Source of the DNA: Mucor racemosus
Taxonomy: Eukaryota; Mucoromycota; Mucoromycetes; Mucorales; Mucoraceae
Reading direction: 5' to 3'
Length of the DNA: 64,000 bases
Assembly (NCBI GenBank): GCA_027405735.1
Contig: JAPEHQ010000021.1
Coordinates: 913,516 to 977,515 of the forward strand
Part shown: positions 57,583-64,000 of the stretch, one piece after another
Position numbering within the stretch: the first letter of the stretch is position 1
Layout: each line of letters opens with the position of its first letter
Notes under the pieces: generated by a model
The model's database searches: none
What the model saw: the letters and a program-made list of their open reading frames with translations, nothing else
Told to the model about the DNA's origin: nothing
Translations under genes and position numbers: made by a program

Positions 57583-60500
57583 ATGCGTAGTTTGGAACTT
57601 TTGGGTCAAAGATCCTCCAAGGTTACTAGTTCAGATATCAAAGGAAGGTCTTTTATTGCAACAGATCCCGAGTCATTAACTGTTTATGTTGCTTTTGAAG
57701 ATGGACAATCTCAAATCCGAGTTGCAGCCACAGATTTAGCTCCAGGCGATCCCAATGCCTTTGTAGAGCTTGGTCGTTGTCCTTCATCCGCTATTGTCAG
57801 TTTCACTTTTTTGGCTGATTTACAAGTTGTTTGTCTTTGTACTTTTAATGGTGATATTATGCTTTTTAGTAAAGAACGTTTCGAGAATGGAGAAGAAGCA
57901 GTATGTATCATTTTTGACATTTTGATGAAAAACTAGAATAGCATTGATAAATGAACTATTGAATTAGATGGAAATTATGGGTTCTGTTGATTCAGGTATT
58001 CATGCCATGTGTTGGAGTCCAGATCAAGATCTTGTTGTCTTGGTAACCGGTAAAAATTATGCAAAACATTAAATTATTAAGCAAATCGGTTTTTTTTTTT
58101 TTTTTTTTACTAATGCAAATTATAGGTGAAAAGAAGGTTTTGGAAATGACACAAGATTTCGATACAATTACAGAATTCGATCTTCACATTGAAGATCAAG
58201 GAGAAGGTGTACAACATAGTGTGGGATGGGGTAGTAAAGAAACTCAATTCCATGGTTCTGCAGGAAAAGAAGCAGCAAAGCAAAAGGTGGATACCAGTAA
58301 ATTTGGCACTTCAGATGACGATGATTTCAAACCTCGTGTTTCATGGAGAGGTGATGGTAGTTTCTTTGTCGTTTCAGACATTGATCCCAGTAGATCAGCT
58401 CGTGTTATTCGTATTTTCAACCGTGAGGGCACTTTACAAAACACCAGTGAACCAGTAGATAAATTAGAACAAGCATTAGATTGGAGACCTTCTGGAAATT
58501 TGATTGTATCTAGTCAACGTTTACCTCATCGTCATGATATTGTATTTTTCGAGAGAAATGGTTTGAGACATGGTGAATTTACATTAAGAGAGACCCGCGA
58601 CCAAACACAAAGAGTTTTGGAAGTTTCTTGGAACGCTGATTCTACTATTCTTGCAGTTTGGATTGAATCAGAAAATGCAAATGGTAAATTACAAAAGACA
58701 GTTCAATTATGGACATCAAAGAATTATCATTGGTACATGAAGCAACATATTGTGCTTTCAGAAGATAGAGATATTACTGGATTTGCCTGGGATGTTGAAA
58801 ATGCTTTGATCGCTCATTTATTCAGTAGTTCAGGCGAATATCAAAGACTTTTCTATACTTGGGATGTTTACACTAGCACTTCTATTGATGAGTCTAACTC
58901 AGGCTACGTTGCAGTCATCGATGGTTCTCAATTACTTTTGACGCCTTTCAGCTATATGAATGTACCCCCACCAATGAGCTCACTTACTGTCACTGCTCAA
59001 AGCAACATTCAATATGTCGCTTTTGGACCTCAAGCTAATGGCTTAAAGATTGCTGTTCTCACAAACCAAAAGATTCAATTGTTTGATTTATCTGAAAGAG
59101 GTCATGGTGATGCTCCAGTAATTGGAGAACTTGCTTTACCTGAAATCACTGCTGCGAACGAGACTTATGCAAAGAACCCCATCAGACAACTATGTTGGAT
59201 CAGTGAAACTAAACTTGTTTTCTGTCAGTATGACGAAGAATTACAAACTGATATGCTTTGCGTTGCCTCATTTACTCTTGGTAATGAAGTAATGTCTATC
59301 TCAGCCAACCCATTAGATGGAAATATTGGGCGTATTTATTACAATGCCACCACTTTAGACTTAATTATTGAAGGCATGGACGGATCAGTTTTCAATGTTG
59401 AATTAGAAGATGATATGCCAATTGTCAATCGTATTGAACAGCTCCCCGATTTCTGTCCCTGGATTGCTACTGCTCGTGTAGGTGTGAATATCGAAGAGGC
59501 AGAGCGTGCTATCGTAGGATTAACTGAACGTAGCAAGCTTTATATCAACGATAAACTTATTTCTTCTGAAGCTACTTCATTCTTTTTGCGTGGAACTTGG
59601 TTGGTGTTTTCAACAACTAGTCATTCAGCAAGGTTCTTGGCGTTAGACAGTACATCTCTCGAAAACTTGAAGCTTTCTGACGAAGCCAGCGATGCCTATG
59701 ATGAAACTTCCAGACGTCTTGAACGTGGCTCTAAAATTGTTATGGCTACTCAACATAAACCTTCTCTTGTTCTTCAAATGCCTCGTGGTAATTTGGAAAC
59801 CATTAGTCCTCGTGCTTTTGTCCTTGCTACTATTCGTGAAGATTTGAAGGCTCTCAATTTCCGTTCCGCTTTTGTTGCTTGTCGCAAAAACCGTATTGAT
59901 CTCAATATTCTTTACGATGATAGTCCTGAACGTTTTGTAGAAAACATTCGTACATTCATTGAACAAGTATCCGAAGTTGATTATCTTAATTTGTTCTTGT
60001 CTAACCTTCGTAATGAAGATACACTAGTTACCATGTACCGTCGTGGTGGTCGAACTGCAGATCAATTAACTGCTGCAAGTGGTGTTGAAAACAAGGTTAA
60101 TAGTATTTGTGAAGCTGTTCGCAATGTTCTTATTGAACTCGGTCGTGAACACTATATCCAATCTATTCTTTCTACCTATGTCAGAAGTTCGCCTCCTGAT
60201 ATTGAGTCTGCCATGGCTCTTTTATCAGAACTTCGTGAAACCAACATGAGCGCTGCTGAGGATGCCTTAAAGTATACCATTTTCTTGTGTAAGGCTGGTT
60301 CATTGTATAATGTTGCTTTGGGTATGTACAACTTCCCTCTTGTGCTTATGGTTGCTCAACAGGCTCAAATGGATCCCAAAGAATATCTTCCCTTTTTGCA
60401 AGAATTGAAAAACTTTGAAAAGTATTATCAACGTTACAAGATTGATGATCACCTCAAGCGCTATGAAAAGGCTATCAAAAACCTTAGTATGGCTGGCGAC

Positions 60501-61715
60501 CAACATTTCGAAGAATTACTTGAATACATGCAAAAGCACTCTCTTTACCATGTCGCAATTGAAGAATATGCTCTCAGAAAGCAACAAAAATTAGCTATTT
60601 TGGAAGTATATGCTGCTCATCTTGATTTCAGAAGTAGCTTTGAAGAAGCTGGTATTGTTTATACAATGGCAGGTAACACTGTTAAGGCTTTGGAATCTTA
60701 TCGTATGGCTGGTTGCTGGAGAGAATCTTTCTCAATCGCAAAGCAATTGAAATACACTGATGAGGAAATTCATTCTTTGGCTTATGATATGATTGAATAT
60801 TTGAAAGAGAAGCGTAGATTCCAAGAAGCTGCTGTTGTTGCTAAAGATTATGCCAAGGATATCGAAGAAGTTGTTGATTGTTTATTGAAGGGTAGCATTT
60901 GGAAAGAAGCTGAACGTATTTCTTACACACATGATCGTTCTGATTTGATTGAAACTCATGTCAAACCTGGACTTGTTGAAGGTTATACACAAATGGATGA
61001 TGATATTGATGAAATGTTGGCTCAATTCCATAAGCAAAGCGCACGTCTTGTTGAACTTCGTACTAAAAAGCCTGAACCAACAATTGAAAATCCTATGGCT
61101 AATGATGAATCTTTGGATAACATTGATATGTTCTCAGATACTACATCCATGTACAGTCAATTTACAAGATATACAAATGCTTCCTCCAGAGTATCTTCTG
61201 TGTCTTCTCAAGGATCTGCTAAAACTAGAAAAACATCTAAACTTCGAAGAAAGGAAGAGCGTAAGAGAGCTCGTGGTAAGAAGGGCACAGTGTTTGAAGA
61301 AGAATATATTGTCAATTCTATCAAGAAGCTCATTGAGAAGGCTAGTACTATGCAAAGTAAGTATATCAATGTAAAAGACTTTGTGTATAATATTCATTCT
61401 TCTTCATCTTAGATGACCTTGGCAATTTGATTCGTGCTCTTGTTCCATTTGAATACGTCGAGGAAGCAAGAGCTATACAAGAAAAGTTTGAAAAGTTCAT
61501 TCAAGAGCTTGAGTCTTCCATGGCTACTATCTTTGTACCTTTACAATTAACTGTTAGTTTGGTAAGTTTGATTTGATTACATTATGAGACATATTTGCTA
61601 AATCTGCACATTATAGTATGCTTCATTAGAGGAATATGAAGAAGCTAAGAATAATCCCAAGGTTATTGATAAACCTGTCATCGCAAAGGTTGATTGGAAG
61701 CTTCAATTATTGTAA
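57583..61715 (+). CDS. ELP1: Elongator complex subunit Elp1 (IKI3/IKAP)
   Basis: Five exons (57583-57900, 57968-58049, 58126-61356, 61413-61561, 61617-61715) give 1292 aa, near the usual 1300-1350. The N-terminal half forms WD40 propellers with family blocks MCWSPDQDLVVLVT, VGWGSKETQFHGSAGK, PRVSWRGDGSFFVVS, LDWRPSGNLI. The C-terminal half is helical TPR-like: EDALKYTIFLCKAG, LPFLQELKNFEKYYQRYKID, AGCWRESFSIAKQL. A basic SRRK-type region follows (KTRKTSKLRRKEERKRARGKKGT), the tRNA-binding and kinase-regulated segment in yeast. Elp1 scaffolds Elongator, which modifies wobble uridines of tRNAs. The ATG at 57583 is the first in frame after a stop. Confidence 0.95.
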
Positions 61716-63079
61716 AATTTCGCTTAGTTTTGTCTGCATTCTTTGTTTTATATGTATAAAATAAGAGTAAAATGAAAATAAAGAATTCAGCATACATATT
61801 TAGAATTAAACACTGATTTATCTATAAAGTAACTCAAATGATTATAGATACATTATCACAACATTGCAGCTATCTTGTTGTTACAAATATTTATACACAA
61901 AAAGAGTAAAATATATGAAGTTGAAGGCTTAATCAGACCGTGTTCTTCATAATGGCTGCTTTCCCTCAATCTACCGAGGGGAAATTTACGGTTACTTAAG
62001 GAAGAAGAAAAATTTGCCTTTTTGTTCTAATGTTTTTTTCTACTTGTTTTTTCTACTTATTTTTGTTTACGAATTTTTTTTGAGATTTGAGATATACTAT
62101 GCCATTTCTTATTAGAATTACATGATACTTTGCTGTTCTGGTGGTCATGGAAAAGGTGATAGTCATCTCACGACGAATATTGAACAACAAGATCTTGTCC
62201 GCTCGATGTAAGTAAATGTGTATCCCTATTGTACCTGTATCTATAAAGATCCAAAATCATTTGATATATTCTATTTTGCCAATTATCCTGTTTCGCATTT
62301 AAATCATTTTAATAAAGATTTGATATTATCATAAAGCTATAAAGACTCTGTGCTTTCATTATTATCAAATTTTTATGCTTTTCTTGCATTGTCACACATC
62401 ATAATCAGCATATTTTAAGAGCCCTTTTTTTATCACACTCATCTTTGAATATATTTCTTTCCTTTGAAAAGACCAACATGAAGATCATGTTTACATAGAT
62501 TCTATCTATTCTGTAATAAACTACACATATCAAGTTGTTCAGTAATTAGGCTGGTTTTAGATTTCATCTAAAGATTTAGAAATATTAAATCACAAAAACT
62601 CAAATGTACCACTGGTACTTCCAAGATAGGAACTAAACCACGAAGATCTTGTTTTAAGATCTTATTACTATATTATTAATACAAATTAGCAAATAGTATA
62701 TTATTATCACCTTTGTGATAATAATCCATAAAACTTTGCTTTACTTTTAAAACATCTTTGATAAAGTTAAAAGAGTTATAATTATATTTCCGTATTGCTT
62801 TTTATAAGCTATTTGCCGCATATTCAAACATGTTCAATATCCCCTGTTAAGAGCGTGTGTATTTTCCCCTTTGTACAACATCTTTCGGGTCCCCCAACGA
62901 AGCCTAAGCCTCTTATACATGGGAGAGTCTTTCATCAACTATTATATATTCATTTTTATATCCATTCGTTATTGAAACACAATATTCCGATTGTCATCCT
63001 ATTCAACATTGTCCCGGCTACAAATTTTATTAAATAAAGCAAGGATGGTTACTATAGTGATTGTTTCATAAATTTGAAT
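61716..63079. other. Intergenic downstream of ELP1
   Basis: AT-rich sequence. It includes a small hairpin (CCCTCAATCTACCGAGGG, 61963-61980) and an exon-like stretch ending at a GTAAGT near 62210 (GGHGKGDSHLTTNIEQQDL). Neither is enough for a gene call. Confidence 0.4.
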
Positions 63080-63351
63080 GATGCAGAAATGGCCAGCTTA
63101 AAATTGAGAAAGCGCATTTGAAATGAAAATAAGTGGAGAAAATACTAAGGTATTGCAATGATGGGTATTAAGTAAAGTCTAGATTATTTTTCATTCTCTA
63201 CCAGGATATTTAGTTTTGGATGGCTGTAAAGACTTTTTATTTTTTTATAAATTTTGTGAGAGCACTTTTTCTGTTATAGAGATTTATGAAGGGATGACAG
63301 GTATGCACAGCTAAAGCCATAGGATAGTACTCATTAACGTCTATCTAACGA
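63080..63351 (+). repeat. Dispersed repeat D, copy 2
   Basis: This is the partner of 39779-40058, from ATGCAGAAATGGCCAGCTTA to GTCTATCTAACGAATTT, with scattered substitutions. Beyond it the two loci differ: dynein relic at 40059, AT-rich sequence here. Confidence 0.8.
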
Positions 63352-64000
63352 ATTTTATCTCGTGAAAAAATATTGATTTTTGGTCGAGAAAATTGAGATT
63401 GAATGATTGATTTTTGGTGATACAAAAAAGGATTCATTTTGGACGAGGATATACAAGGAAAAATTTTCGGTTTTACAAAAAAAAGATTAAAAAAAAGTAT
63501 ATCCCCACGAAAAATAGGGCTACAGATACGTATAAATACTCATTCTGTAGATAATTTTGTTGCGCATAATGTGCAAATAAAATATTTTAGGGTTGCATTT
63601 GAATGAAGGGTACTTTTTGATCAAAAACCGTTAAAATTTGATACTAAATTTACTAGAGATTTTATGAGAAAACATTTTTAAAACCTACATGGATCGATTC
63701 AGAATTAAAAACTGAACCCAAGATATTTAATATGCTAGCTCAACTTACTATGCATTTTCGTGAGTAATTAAACATACAAGGTTTTTTTTGGATTTTTTGG
63801 ATTTTTTTTTCCGTTTGAACACTTTTTTGAATTGAAGCTCAGTCACATGTGCATATCTGATTATACAATTTTATATGGTGATATTCAAATCGGAGCGTGC
63901 CCCCATTTCAATAGATAATCAGGAAATGAAAAATGTAAGATATACTTGAGATGCTACAGAATATTGACAAAAAAGTTATTTCTATTCATCTTAATTTTTC
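63352..64000. other. AT-rich edge region, possibly diverged repeat E
   Basis: No gene is seen. Around 63420-63510 the order of words (GATATACAAGGAAAAATTTTC, then TATCCCCACGAAAAAT) resembles the start of repeat E at 19100-19180, but the match is weak. Confidence 0.35.

Overview
The window is nuclear DNA of an early-diverging filamentous fungus, most likely Mucoromycota and probably Mucorales. It is very AT-rich. Genes have many short introns (about 50-150 bp) with GTAAGT-type donors and TAG/CAG acceptors. The gene set is typical of fungi, and there are Tc1-like and Crypton-type remnants. The species cannot be named from sequence alone.

Layout. (i) 135-6103 is a 5.97-kb element bounded by ~0.94-kb inverted repeats made of rearranged Tc1-like transposase sequence, flanked by TA. 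It encloses an apparently intact four-exon gene of unknown function and a tandem array with a two-unit higher-order period. (ii) 6.8-14.4 kb holds a TMEM135-like membrane protein, a triple AT-hook protein, a decayed Crypton-type tyrosine recombinase, and the nucleoporin Seh1 with large glutamine-rich insertions. (iii) 14.4-20.5 kb is a repeat-rich desert containing a dynein intermediate chain exon relic split from its flank by a solo LTR. (iv) 20.5-28.3 kb is gene-dense: a mitochondrial-type DUF2358 protein, Dbp7-like helicase, FIST-domain protein and aspartokinase. (v) 28.3-42.8 kb is a second desert with further copies of the dynein-exon unit, other dispersed repeats, a ~1.7-kb 21-bp minisatellite, fold-back hairpins and a second solo LTR. 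(vi) 42.8-52.1 kb holds an Opy2-like signalling anchor, a Zn2Cys6 transcription factor, COP9 signalosome subunit 6 and an SLC38-type amino-acid transporter. (vii) 55.1-61.7 kb holds the proteasome beta-1 subunit and Elongator subunit Elp1. A poly(A)-tailed retrocopy lies at 54.1-54.4 kb, and more repeats lie at the right edge.

Most genes are unlinked housekeeping functions: nuclear pore and TORC1 signalling, ribosome biogenesis, Thr/Met biosynthesis, protein degradation, tRNA modification and amino-acid transport. No operon-like or cluster logic links them. Exon structures were assembled by matching splice signals to reading phase. Every spliced CDS reported closes in frame from ATG to stop.
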